Shown piece by piece: positions 1 to 9,796 of a stretch of DNA of 64,000 nt; the first letter of the stretch is position 1; every line of letters starts with the position of its first letter. The notes beneath the pieces were generated by a model, which did not search any database, was not told the DNA's origin, and worked only from the letters and a program-made list of their open reading frames with translations. This DNA is from Zygosaccharomyces rouxii (Eukaryota > Ascomycota > Saccharomycetes > Saccharomycetales > Saccharomycetaceae), in assembly GCF_000026365.1 (NCBI RefSeq), contig NC_012994.1:124001-188000 (forward strand), in the 5' to 3' direction. A program made the translations under genes and the position numbers.

Positions 1-256
1 GCCATTGTAGCAATCGATGCTCTTTTGTCGGCTAAGTACTACAACAAATATAGGAAATGATTGAATGAAGTCATTGTAGGGGAGGAAGAAAGAAATAAAT
101 GAATAAATACTATATTCGATATGACCAAAGTAAATAAGGTAAAATTTATTCAAATCTTAATCTCTACGTCTTTGTATATCTTTATGTTTTTATTTACGCT
201 GCATGTCAAGAGTTCATATCCTTTTCACTCTACATGATAGATAGGTTGAACCGACA

Positions 257-1786
257 ATGGATTTAGACGAATCTTATGTGGACGACAGAAGAGAAAGGGC
301 CAATGAGCCACTATATATACCACCAATAGCTGCGGAACCAACTACATCAATAAACTTAGCTCAAACTCTTTTCCAACCGTCAGAATTTGACGAAAGTTTG
401 GAAGATCAATTGGCTCAAAGTATAAGCTCATGCGATAGAAGACATCCATTAGTATCTACAGAGATTCCAAATGTGTTCCCTCATCGGTATGACAAGAATT
501 TTTTAATCCTAACATCAGCTGGTAAACCTATTTATGCAATGAAAGATGGCGATGGTACGATTGCGTACATGGGGGTTATCCATACGATAATGAACTACTT
601 CAAATTGAAAGAGGATCAGGACTTAAGATGTATTGAGAATGGTGATGTCAGATTTGCATTTTTAGACCGTGAACCTATTGTCCTAGTGGCATATTCGGCA
701 AGAGGTGAAACTAGTAACGAGTTATTCAGCCAATTGGATTTTCTACATTCATACTTACTATCATCATTAAGTGAAAGGCAACTATCAAAAATATTCAGCA
801 AAAGACAGAATTTCGATTTGAGAAATTTCCTTGAATCTACAGATTTCGAAAACCTTGATGAGATTTGTTCATTACTATGTGAAAGGCTGTATCCTGATGC
901 ACTGTTGGGTGCACTAAGGTCGCTATCCATGAAGAAATCCCATAGAGCTCAGTTGCATGAGGCCATGTCTCAACAATTGACCAAAGAAAAGGATTTACCA
1001 AGAGGAACTCTTTTATACGGACTCATTGTGGCGCCTGAGAATAAATTATGTTCCGTGTTACGCCCCAAAGGTCATACTTTGCATACAACAGATTTACACC
1101 TTTTATTCTGCTTAATATTCCATAGGTTCCAGAACTTAGACGATAGTCAAGAGCTTTGGGTCCCCATATGTTTTCCTAAATTTAACGCTAACGGGTTTCT
1201 TTACGGTTATATCAAATTCTTACCCAAGTGCAATTCCATTTTAGTACTGATAAGCGCTCAAAAGGATGCATTCTTCAATTTAAAATCATTTGCTGATCAT
1301 TTAATCAAGGATATTTCCAGTAATGGCCTCCTAGAAGAAATCCATAAGGCCAAGGGATTTAAGATTAGTGATATTCCGGCACCGTTGGTACATCATTTCA
1401 TTTACAAATCTAAAAAGCACGTTCAATACGTGATGCCAGAATTAGAACTTCACAGTGATACTGAACCCGAACAATTGATAGAGTTAGAACGGAAATTTAT
1501 GACCTATTACCAACAAATTCATAACTCTGTGGTGCGTGATGATGGATTGGCTTTCAACAAATCATGTCTAAATTTTATCAGATGGGATTCCGATGCGATT
1601 GAACCATCAGAAGAACCAATTGCCATGTTGGGTTTAGGTTGGATTACACCCAAATTTGAGCTCTATTTGATATGTAATAATGGTGTGGATGATAAACACG
1701 TTATCTTTGAGAGTGCAAAGAGAATTATTTCGTGGTGTCGAAAGCATGAATCAAGGTTGTTTGTTAATGAAGGTGCTATATTTTAA
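257..1786 (+). CDS. MON1: Vacuolar fusion protein Mon1
   Basis: Mon1 pairs with Ccz1 to form the guanine-nucleotide exchange factor for the Rab7 homologue Ypt7. It acts on late endosomes, vacuoles and autophagosomes to drive Rab conversion and fusion. The 509-residue product begins with an acidic, low-complexity tail (about residues 1-75). The first longin-type domain then opens with the family-typical ILTSAGKPIY at residues 84-93, and further longin-like segments continue to the C-terminus. It is shorter than S. cerevisiae Mon1 (644 aa), mainly through a shorter N-terminal tail. The ATG at 257 is the first in frame. The gene converges on the GATA gene downstream, with only 96 bp between stop codons. 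Family assignment is from recognised sequence similarity; the role is inferred from the family. Confidence 0.93.
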   Translation: MDLDESYVDDRRERANEPLYIPPIAAEPTTSINLAQTLFQPSEFDESLEDQLAQSISSCDRRHPLVSTEIPNVFPHRYDKNFLILTSAGKPIYAMKDGDGTIAYMGVIHTIMNYFKLKEDQDLRCIENGDVRFAFLDREPIVLVAYSARGETSNELFSQLDFLHSYLLSSLSERQLSKIFSKRQNFDLRNFLESTDFENLDEICSLLCERLYPDALLGALRSLSMKKSHRAQLHEAMSQQLTKEKDLPRGTLLYGLIVAPENKLCSVLRPKGHTLHTTDLHLLFCLIFHRFQNLDDSQELWVPICFPKFNANGFLYGYIKFLPKCNSILVLISAQKDAFFNLKSFADHLIKDISSNGLLEEIHKAKGFKISDIPAPLVHHFIYKSKKHVQYVMPELELHSDTEPEQLIELERKFMTYYQQIHNSVVRDDGLAFNKSCLNFIRWDSDAIEPSEEPIAMLGLGWITPKFELYLICNNGVDDKHVIFESAKRIISWCRKHESRLFVNEGAIF

Positions 1787-1799
1787 CAAAAAAAAAGTT

Positions 1800-1855
1800 T
1801 TGAAAGTTTTATTATTATTATTATTATTACTATTGTTATTATTACTTACCCCAAT
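1800..1855. repeat. ATT/TTA trinucleotide tract between convergent genes
   Basis: A run of about eleven ATT-type trinucleotides with a few substitutions lies between the convergent stops of MON1 and the GATA gene. It lies in the presumed overlapping 3' UTRs. It is ordinary microsatellite sequence with no visible coding role. Confidence 0.7.
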
Positions 1856-1882
1856 GAACCATTCGCCTCCTTCACCCAAGAT

Positions 1883-3247
1883 TCAGAGACGTGCAAATCG
1901 GGGAATTTTCCTATTCTGCGGATCTTCAGTTTGTCTCGATTTCATTATGGATGTGGCCACTTCTTCACCAAATTTTTTTATCAGTTTCTTATAAAAGAGT
2001 CCACAAGCGTTGCACAGTGTCGTAGGTCCACTAGGACCTTTCCTCCATTCAGGCGTTTCCGTCGATGAACAGTGTAAACATCTCATATGTGCATTTCTAT
2101 TTTTACCAGATTTTGAAGTCTTACCAATTTTACCCATATGCTTTCGGTCATCATCAGACAAGCTGATGAAAACGCTATCGCTTTTCGTATTAGGACTACT
2201 AGATGGTCGGTACGGTGAATAGTTATTATTGTTATTTTTCTCTAATGGTACAGGTGTTGGTGTTGATCTATCTGATGATAATGGTGAATATGTTAAAGTT
2301 CTTTCTGAAGACATGCTAGAGCTGCGCGGCGCAATAGCCTTTTCCCTTTGAGCAGAAGGTGCTTCTGGTAAAGGGGTGGTGACATTAACGATGGATACTA
2401 CCGATGATGATCTCGATTTATAACTTTCCTCATGGAATTTTACATTTTTTTCCCTAGTACTGGGTTTTTCTACAGCATTCGAAATTTGAACGTCACCATT
2501 GGTATCTCTAGCTTGAATCTTCATCTCTTTCAAATTTTCAATACTATTAAGCATAGTTTGACATTTCCTCTGTGCGACCACAAAATCACACAATGGTACT
2601 GAATCGAGATTGGACCACCCCTTTGACATATCAAATACCTGTCTGCTGCATTCTTTAAGCACTAGTAGCGCCAGTGCTGCATCCTTTTCATGGTCTTCCA
2701 GATCATTTCTGCCCCGGTCATCCATGTATTTGGCAATCTTCAACAAATCCGATATAGGTTTCCTTGAAGGGGGTGATGGCGCAAATACAGAATCTCTAGA
2801 TGGGACGGATCTTTCCATCATAGCACTCGGTGCTGATGCATGACGCACGTGTCCTACTATCGCTGGTGTGGATCTTGTAGTTTCTCTGTTTAAGGTCGAC
2901 CTTATTGCACTATTTCTAACTGCACCATGAGTACTTGAATTAAATTCAGGTACTACTCGAGGAGTGAATCCGTGAGTCAAAGAGGACGAATTGTCTCTAT
3001 TGACTACTTGGAAAATAACAGAATTAGGAGGAACTGGTGTTGAATTTGCTCTGGTAGATGTAGGTGTGGGCGGCGGAGGTTGCAGAGGCGGCGGTGTGGG
3101 AAGCGTCAAGGCCGACTGTGCCCCTTTAGCATCATTGCAAAGATTTTTACAAGCAACATTTGTTTCCGCGGTCTCTGTGGTCATAATACTACTGCTAATG
3201 CTTTGAATCCAATGATAATGTTCCATACCATTGAATTTGCGTCGCAT
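1883..3247 (-). CDS. GATA-type zinc-finger transcription factor
   Basis: The product (454 aa from the first ATG) has one C-terminal GATA finger of the form CX2CX18CX2C. CLHC lies at about residues 390-393 and CNAC at 412-415, and the finger contains the diagnostic TPEWRKGPSG and LCNACGLFYKKL. A short basic tail follows. The rest is Ser/Pro/Thr-rich and probably disordered, with Pro-rich (about 55-75) and poly-Asn stretches. Single C-terminal fingers occur in the Gat2/Srd1/Ecm23 group, so a GAT2-like regulator is the nearest call, but I cannot choose an orthologue. The frame stays open upstream without an ATG. Downstream ATGs at 3226 and 3184 are credible alternative starts because a TATA-like element (3270-3277) sits only about 25 bp above 3247. 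Target genes are unknown. Confidence 0.8.
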   Translation of the reverse strand: MRRKFNGMEHYHWIQSISSSIMTTETAETNVACKNLCNDAKGAQSALTLPTPPPLQPPPPTPTSTRANSTPVPPNSVIFQVVNRDNSSSLTHGFTPRVVPEFNSSTHGAVRNSAIRSTLNRETTRSTPAIVGHVRHASAPSAMMERSVPSRDSVFAPSPPSRKPISDLLKIAKYMDDRGRNDLEDHEKDAALALLVLKECSRQVFDMSKGWSNLDSVPLCDFVVAQRKCQTMLNSIENLKEMKIQARDTNGDVQISNAVEKPSTREKNVKFHEESYKSRSSSVVSIVNVTTPLPEAPSAQREKAIAPRSSSMSSERTLTYSPLSSDRSTPTPVPLEKNNNNNYSPYRPSSSPNTKSDSVFISLSDDDRKHMGKIGKTSKSGKNRNAHMRCLHCSSTETPEWRKGPSGPTTLCNACGLFYKKLIKKFGEEVATSIMKSRQTEDPQNRKIPRFARL

Positions 3248-3609
3248 GGGCAATTCTGACTTGTACAGTTTTATATAGCCCTTTTTACACCTCTGTAGCA
3301 AACCAGTTTCTACTTCTCGTTAAACAGCTTTAGAATTTCCACTCATCAGTATTTATTTATTCTAGTTTCTACCGCCCATGGAAATAGTTTATTTTAATAT
3401 TTTTTTTTTTAGGTGCCAGTGTGACGTTTGAATTACTGACGTTGCCCCCGCGACCGACACATTTTCTGGGGCTCGCTTGAGGAGTGGCACCATAAACGAG
3501 TACATAAAGGGCTACAGAACTGACAAACTCTGTCATTTATTCACCACTTTCTCTCTTACAATAAAGATTTCTCTAGCTAAGACAGTGATATTGCATTACT
3601 TATCTCGTC
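3248..3609. promoter_or_regulatory. Divergent promoter region, GATA gene / glucosidase copy 1
   Basis: These 362 bp separate two divergent genes. A poly(T) run lies near 3400-3411. A TATATAAA lies on the minus strand at 3270-3277. CAGTGTG at 3417-3423 fits the CAGNGTG core of the yeast unfolded-protein-response element, which would suit an ER glucosidase; one 7-mer is weak evidence. No gene is seen here. Confidence 0.4.
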
Positions 3610-6372
3610 ATGCAATTGAGTTGGTTTCTACAATTACTCTTATTTTGGTGCCATCTGCACCTTGTATCTGCTTTTGATCGGTCAGTGCTGAAAACATGCA
3701 GCTCCGCGGGGTTCTGTAAGAGAAACCGTTACTATGGAGAAAGTATCCAGGGAAACAACACGTCATCCTCGTACTATGTGATTGATGAATCTAGCGTTCG
3801 ATACGATGGAGACGAGTACAGTCTCCATGCCAACGTTATAAAGAGTATTCCTAGTGGTATCAAGGTTGAATTGCCATTTACTTTGCAATTGTTGCAAGAT
3901 GGTAATGTTGTCAGGTTTACTATCGATGAGAGCAGACCCCACAAGGACTATTTGCCAAAAGTCTTGAACCAAAGAAGGTACAACGAGACTAGTAAGTGGG
4001 CATTTGCTGATGTTCCTTCGAAAGTCCCCATTGCCAAGCCTAGAAAGATAGGAAATAAAATTATTGTTGGTTCTAACTCTACCGATTGCAGAGTTGAAAT
4101 TTCTCTCGATTCTTTTCTCATCAATGTGTATTGGAAGAATGAATTGAGTATGGTAGTTAATGAAAGGTCCTTTTTGAACTATGAACATTTGAGATCTGAG
4201 GATGAGAACTCGAAGAATCTGTTGCCCGAAGAATCGGATTTTGATATGTTTCATGATAGTTTCAACTATTCTCAATCAGACACCATCCCATTTGGTCCTG
4301 AATCTGTTGCATTGGATTTTACATTCAATGAATTTGAGAACTTGTATGGATTGCCAGAACATCCTGCTTCATTCAGAATCGAAGAAACTTGTGGCGGTGA
4401 ACCATATCGTTTGTTTGCAGCTGATGTTCCTCGTTATGATGTCGGTACTAGGATGCCCACATATGGTAATATTCCATTCGTCATTGGAAATAACGAAAAA
4501 TCAGCTGCAGGTTTATTTTGGGTCAATGCTGCTGATACTTGGATTGACTTTAAGTATCCTGAAGGTAAAGCACAATCTCATTGGATGTCAGAAACTGGTA
4601 TCATTGACGTTGTGATGTTCTTGGGAGACACACCAATGGAAATTGTCGATAAATATACAAATTTAACCGGTAGACCTGCCTTGCCCAAGGAAGCCGCTGT
4701 AGGCCATCATCAATCCAGATGGAATTATTACAATGAATCTGATGTTATGAATGTTGATTCCAATATGGAAAAGGGTAATTTCCCTTATGATATCATTTGG
4801 TTAGATTTGGACTATACCGATGAGAAGAAGTTTTTCACTTGGAAACCTGATGCTTTCCCAAATCCTGCCAGATTGTTGAAGAAACTGGGTGATTTAGGTA
4901 GAGGATTGGTGGTTTTAATTGATCCTCATTTGAAAAAAGATTATTACTACAGTAATACAGTAATTAAAAATGAGGTTGCGATAAAGAATCGTACTGGTGA
5001 CACTTTCTTTGGTACCTGTTGGCCAGGAGTTTCTGTTTGGATTGATACTTTTAGCGACCTTGGTAGTAAAGTTTGGGGGAACTTTTATAATAATTTCGTC
5101 AATGGTACTGAAAACCTAGGTATTTGGAATGATATGGATGAACCATCTGTCTTTGATGGTATTGAGACTACTGCGCCTAAGAATTTGATTCATGCCGGTG
5201 GATTCGAACACAGAGCTCTTCACAATGCTTATTCTTTGACCGTTCATCAAGCCACTTATAACGGGTTGTCCAATATTTTCAACGGGACTGCAAGACCATT
5301 TGTTCTTACTAGAAGTCATTTCGCTGGTTCTCAAAGAACTGCTGGTACTTGGACGGGTGACAATGTTGCTAGTTGGAATTATCTGCAAATTTCCATCCCC
5401 ATGGTGTTAACTAGTAACGCTGCAGGTATGCCTTTCACTGGTGCTGACATTGCAGGATTCTTAGATAACCCTGAAGACGAATTAATTGTTAGATGGTACC
5501 AGGCAGGTTTATGGTACCCATTTTTCAGAGCTCACGCTCAAAATGAAACAAGGAGAAGAGAGCCTTTCTTGTTCAAAGACCCTATCAAGAGTTATGTGCG
5601 CAATGCGATCCAATTAAGATATCATTTGTTGCCCACATTCTACACTGCATTTTTCAATTCAAACCTAAAAGGTTCGCCAATTATGAAACCAATGATCTTT
5701 GAAAAACCTAAATACACTAACTTTGCCGCTGTCGATGATCAGTTCTATGTGGGCGACAGTGGTATTCTAGTGAAGCCAATAACTGAAAAAAATGTTTCCT
5801 TTGCATACGTTCAAGTGGCGGATGGTGTTTACTATGATTTCCATGATTTGAAACCTCAACAGACATCCTCTAAGAATGATTCCTCTGGAATCAAGTGCAT
5901 TGGTATTGAAGCAGGTTTGGATAAAATCCCAGCTCTATTAGAAGGTGGACATATTATTACGAAGAGAGATACCTACAGAAAATCCTCCGTGTACTACCGT
6001 AATGATCCTTATACGCTGGTTATTGCACCTGATGCATTTGGTAATGCTCAAGGTGAATTGTACGCTGACGATGGTAAGACATGGGATCACAAGAGTGGCC
6101 AATATTTGCACAGTGTATTCTCATTCCAAGACTTCAAGTCCATTTCAGGAAATACAAGTAATGTTCCATCCAATGGTGAAGCAGCCGGTAACACCTTGAT
6201 TGACAAGATCGTCATTGCTATTGGTAACAACAATTCTAGTATTGGTGACACTGTCAAGGTCAATAGAAATGGTGAGCTACATACAGTCAATGTCAACAAG
6301 ACTAGTCCATTTGAAGCTGTTATTTCAAATCCAATGGTTTATGCTAATGAAACCTGGAAAATCGAATTATAA
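3610..6372 (+). CDS. GH31 glucosidase II alpha-like protein, diverged tandem copy 1
   Basis: This is a glycoside hydrolase family 31 enzyme of the ER glucosidase II catalytic-subunit type (Rot2/Gls2), which trims glucose from N-glycans. It has a signal peptide (about residues 1-22), the conserved N-terminal CSSAGFCKRNRYY block, and both catalytic acids: D508 in WNDMDEPS (nucleophile) and D584 in TGDN (acid/base). Compared with the neighbouring copy, several near-invariant positions are altered. GYHQCRWNYNDE is GHHQSRWNYYNE here (366-376), DMNEP is DMDEP (D510), and RAHAHID is RAHAQNE (Q644-E646). About 17 N-glycosylation sequons are present, against about five in copy 2. There is no HDEL-type tail, as usual for this subunit. 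The frame is intact over 920 codons, so this is not a pseudogene. It may be a neofunctionalised or secreted alpha-glucosidase; the substrate is unknown. Confidence 0.88.
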   Translation: MQLSWFLQLLLFWCHLHLVSAFDRSVLKTCSSAGFCKRNRYYGESIQGNNTSSSYYVIDESSVRYDGDEYSLHANVIKSIPSGIKVELPFTLQLLQDGNVVRFTIDESRPHKDYLPKVLNQRRYNETSKWAFADVPSKVPIAKPRKIGNKIIVGSNSTDCRVEISLDSFLINVYWKNELSMVVNERSFLNYEHLRSEDENSKNLLPEESDFDMFHDSFNYSQSDTIPFGPESVALDFTFNEFENLYGLPEHPASFRIEETCGGEPYRLFAADVPRYDVGTRMPTYGNIPFVIGNNEKSAAGLFWVNAADTWIDFKYPEGKAQSHWMSETGIIDVVMFLGDTPMEIVDKYTNLTGRPALPKEAAVGHHQSRWNYYNESDVMNVDSNMEKGNFPYDIIWLDLDYTDEKKFFTWKPDAFPNPARLLKKLGDLGRGLVVLIDPHLKKDYYYSNTVIKNEVAIKNRTGDTFFGTCWPGVSVWIDTFSDLGSKVWGNFYNNFVNGTENLGIWNDMDEPSVFDGIETTAPKNLIHAGGFEHRALHNAYSLTVHQATYNGLSNIFNGTARPFVLTRSHFAGSQRTAGTWTGDNVASWNYLQISIPMVLTSNAAGMPFTGADIAGFLDNPEDELIVRWYQAGLWYPFFRAHAQNETRRREPFLFKDPIKSYVRNAIQLRYHLLPTFYTAFFNSNLKGSPIMKPMIFEKPKYTNFAAVDDQFYVGDSGILVKPITEKNVSFAYVQVADGVYYDFHDLKPQQTSSKNDSSGIKCIGIEAGLDKIPALLEGGHIITKRDTYRKSSVYYRNDPYTLVIAPDAFGNAQGELYADDGKTWDHKSGQYLHSVFSFQDFKSISGNTSNVPSNGEAAGNTLIDKIVIAIGNNNSSIGDTVKVNRNGELHTVNVNKTSPFEAVISNPMVYANETWKIEL

Positions 6373-6892
6373 TCGATCTCAAAAAAAAAAAGAACATATG
6401 ATATTACGTGATGTTAAAATAATCCACAAATGGCTGAGAAACACTTGCTAACAAATTCAGTTAACTGTTACTGAAATTCGCTAAGACCATGATTTTACGA
6501 GTGACGAATAATGAGTCCTCAAATTTTTGCTAAATAACTTGCTTCAAGAATATACGTTTTTAAGTCAGCCAAAATCCTTAAAATATAGTTGAGTTCTCGA
6601 CCATCTTGCAACATTTATTTATCCAAGATATAAATCCTTGATGGTAACTACAGAAAAGCTCCTTATGCTTTTCTATTAGAAATCTCGTAGTTGTGTTAAT
6701 CGAATCTGCAGTAGTACGCTTTTTTCACAGTTCGCTTGCTAGAACAAAGGGGACCTCTTGACCAAGTTTGTTCTACTAAATGAAGAACAGTTGAACAGTG
6801 TTTCTCTCACTTCAAACTTTCATAGAATTTACTGGTTAGTTCCAACCGCTTTGAGCTTTTAACTATTCGAAGCGTATCCAAAAGTTTCCAAT
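6373..6892. promoter_or_regulatory. Intergenic region between the tandem GH31 genes
   Basis: This 520-bp spacer should hold the 3' end of copy 1 and the promoter of copy 2. I see AT-rich sequence, a short A-tract after the copy 1 stop, and no recognisable mobile element or coding remnant. Confidence 0.5.
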
Positions 6893-9712
6893 ATGCTGTT
6901 GCATTGGTTCCTTCAAGTGCTCTTCTTTTGGAGCCAATTGCAGACTGTAAGTGGGTTTACACAGTATCTTTTGAAAAGATGTGATCAAGCTGGATTCTGC
7001 ACAAGAAATAGATACTATGCTGAAAATATTCAGAAGACTCGTGCCTCTTACTATACCATTGAGGATTCAAGTGTTCATTACGATGAAAGCGACAAAACTC
7101 TTTATGCAACAATTATAAAATCAATTCCACCAAGTGAGGATAAGGACAGTATAACCAAGATAGAACTGCCATTTGCATTGCAATTGTTACAAGATGGTTC
7201 TTCAGTTAGATTTATCATTGACGAAAATCGTCCACACAAGGATTACTTACCCGAGGCATTAAATCAAAGAAGGTATAATGAAACTAGTAAATGGGCTTTC
7301 ACCAATTTGCACAAAAAAATTCCCTATGTAAAGAAGGGAACTACCTTTAACAAGCATAAAATTATCGTTGAAGAAGATCCTGATTATGTGGGTAATCTAA
7401 GTCTGGAGCTATTCACCGATTCATTTCTCATCAAGGTTTACTGGAAGGATGAATTAGCTATGGTGGTCAATGAGAGGTCCCTTCTGAATTATGAACATTT
7501 GAGAGCTGAAACTGAAAATGAACAAAATCTTTTACCTGAGGAATCCGATTTTAACATGTTCCACGATAATTTCAAATATTCTAAGGCCGATACTTTGCCA
7601 TTCGGTCCTGAATCAGTTGCATTGGATTTCGCCTTCAACGGAATTGAGAATTTGTATGGATTACCAGAACATCCTGATTCCTTCAGATTAAAGGATACTA
7701 CTGATGGCGAACCATACCGTTTGTATTCTACTGACGTTTTCCGTTACGATATTGGCACTAAAATGCCTATGTATGGTAACATCCCTTTTGTTATTGGCAA
7801 TAATCCAAAGGCAGCTGTAGGTCTTTTTTGGGTTAATGCAGCTGATACTTGGGTGGATTTAAAGTATCAAAAGAGCAAAACACAAACCCATTGGATGTCA
7901 GAAACTGGTGTCATTGATGTAGTATTATTCTTTGCCGATACACCTGACCAAATATTGAATAAATATACAAATCTAACAGGTAGACCCATGCTACCTAAAC
8001 AGGCCGCTGTCGGTTATCACCAATGTAGATGGAATTACAACGATGAATTAGACGTTTTGACCGTTGATTCTAATATGGATAAGGGCCATTTCCCTTATGA
8101 TATCATTTGGTTGGATATAGATTATACCGATGAAAAGAAATTTTTTACTTGGAAACCAAGTGCTTTCCCCAATCCTGCCAGGATGCTAAAGAAACTAGCT
8201 AAGTTGGGCAGAGAATTAGTGGTCCTAATCGATCCTCATTTGAAAGCAGGTTATGAGATTAGCGATGAGATAATTGAAAATGATGTTGCGATTAAAAACC
8301 AAAAGGGTAAAACATTCTATGGTACTTGTTGGCCAGGTAGATCTGTGTGGATTGACACATTTAGTGAACTTGGTCGTAAAGTTTGGGGCAGCTTTTACGA
8401 CGCCTTTTTGAATGGTGCTAAGAATTTGAATATCTGGAATGATATGAATGAACCATCTATCTTTGATGGTCCAGAAACTACTGCACCAAAGAATTTGATC
8501 CACGACGGGGGATTTGAACACAGAGCCCTTCACAATGCTTATTCTTTGACGGTTCACGAAGCCACTCATGATGGTCTGTTGGAAATCAATAACAACAGCG
8601 TGAGGCCATTTATCATCGCCAGAGGATATTTCACTGGTTCCCAAAGAACCGCTGGTACCTGGACGGGTGATAATGTTGCCACTTGGGACTATCTCAGGGT
8701 GTCCCTCCCAATGATATTGAGCAGTAACGTTGCAGGTATGCCATTCACCGGTGCTGATATTGCCGGCTTCTTTGAAAATCCTGAAGATGAATTAGTGGTT
8801 AGATGGTACCAGGCAGGTTTATGGTACCCATTCTTCAGAGCACATGCTCACATTGATTCCAATAGAAGGGAACCTTTCTTGTTCAAAGATCCTATCAAGA
8901 GCTATGTGCGTGACGCCATTCAACTAAGATACACTCTGTTACCCACATTCTACACTGCATTTTTCAGATCAAGTATTGATGGTACACCTATCATGAAGCC
9001 AATGATCTTTGAGAAACCTCAATATCCTGACCTTGCCGCCGTAGATGACCAATTCTATTTAGGTAATACTGGTATCCTGGTAAAGCCAATTTTGGAAAAG
9101 GACGTTTCCATCACGGAGATCAAAGTCAGTGAAGGGGTTTTCTATGATTACTATGACTTAAAACCTCACTATGTTAACACATTTAGAGAAGGTGAAGATG
9201 TAGTTCAAAAGAAGAGAGCACATGTGGTTGAGTCCATTAGTGTAAGAGCCGGTTTGGATAAAATTCCAATTCTTTTAGAAGGTGGTCACATCATCACCAA
9301 GAGAGATAACTACAGAAGATCATCTAAACTTTACCGTAACGATCCATACACATTGGTAATTGCTCCTGATTCGTTTGGTGACGCTGAAGGTGAATTATAT
9401 GCTGACGATGGTGAAACTTTGGCTCACAAAAACGGTGAATATTTACACACTGTTTTCACGCTCCAACACCATGAACTCATCACAGGACACCCAAAGAATG
9501 TCCCATCTGATCACAGAACCGCTGGTAACACAATGATTAACAAGATTGTCATCGCCACGGGCAACAAAAACAGATTTAATATCAAGGACACCGTTAAAAT
9601 CAACAGAAACGGTAACTTCCATACCGCGAAGGTCATTAGAACAAGTCCATTCGAAGCTGTTATTCTGCATCCAATGGTGTATGCTAATGAAACCTGGCAA
9701 ATAGATTTTTAA
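6893..9712 (+). CDS. ROT2: Glucosidase II catalytic (alpha) subunit, copy 2
   Basis: This GH31 alpha-glucosidase removes the two inner alpha-1,3-linked glucoses from N-glycans in the ER lumen, working with the beta subunit Gtb1 in glycoprotein quality control. Its 939 aa match S. cerevisiae Rot2 (954 aa). It has a signal peptide (about 1-22) and an N-terminal CDQAGFCTRNRYY block. All canonical family motifs are present: GYHQCRWNYNDE (374-385), WLDIDYTD, WNDMNEPS with nucleophile D517, TGDN with acid/base D593, and RAHAHID (650-655). Its closer match to the family consensus makes this the likely functional ROT2. SLX1 and MCX1 follow in the same relative order as in S. cerevisiae (YBR229C-YBR228W-YBR227C), which supports orthology. 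It forms a direct tandem with the diverged copy upstream. Confidence 0.95.
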   Translation: MLLHWFLQVLFFWSQLQTVSGFTQYLLKRCDQAGFCTRNRYYAENIQKTRASYYTIEDSSVHYDESDKTLYATIIKSIPPSEDKDSITKIELPFALQLLQDGSSVRFIIDENRPHKDYLPEALNQRRYNETSKWAFTNLHKKIPYVKKGTTFNKHKIIVEEDPDYVGNLSLELFTDSFLIKVYWKDELAMVVNERSLLNYEHLRAETENEQNLLPEESDFNMFHDNFKYSKADTLPFGPESVALDFAFNGIENLYGLPEHPDSFRLKDTTDGEPYRLYSTDVFRYDIGTKMPMYGNIPFVIGNNPKAAVGLFWVNAADTWVDLKYQKSKTQTHWMSETGVIDVVLFFADTPDQILNKYTNLTGRPMLPKQAAVGYHQCRWNYNDELDVLTVDSNMDKGHFPYDIIWLDIDYTDEKKFFTWKPSAFPNPARMLKKLAKLGRELVVLIDPHLKAGYEISDEIIENDVAIKNQKGKTFYGTCWPGRSVWIDTFSELGRKVWGSFYDAFLNGAKNLNIWNDMNEPSIFDGPETTAPKNLIHDGGFEHRALHNAYSLTVHEATHDGLLEINNNSVRPFIIARGYFTGSQRTAGTWTGDNVATWDYLRVSLPMILSSNVAGMPFTGADIAGFFENPEDELVVRWYQAGLWYPFFRAHAHIDSNRREPFLFKDPIKSYVRDAIQLRYTLLPTFYTAFFRSSIDGTPIMKPMIFEKPQYPDLAAVDDQFYLGNTGILVKPILEKDVSITEIKVSEGVFYDYYDLKPHYVNTFREGEDVVQKKRAHVVESISVRAGLDKIPILLEGGHIITKRDNYRRSSKLYRNDPYTLVIAPDSFGDAEGELYADDGETLAHKNGEYLHTVFTLQHHELITGHPKNVPSDHRTAGNTMINKIVIATGNKNRFNIKDTVKINRNGNFHTAKVIRTSPFEAVILHPMVYANETWQIDF

Positions 9713-9796
9713 CTGACATAGCATATGTCAAATATATTTTGTTTATAGCTTCCGTTTGAATCCTAGTGTCTTTTTTCTTTGGTTCTTTCCTTTGAA

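Noticed and set aside
3610..6372. Copy 1 as a pseudogene
   Set aside because: All 920 codons are open, signal peptide and both catalytic Asp residues are intact, and changes are clustered in motifs instead of being random stops or frameshifts.
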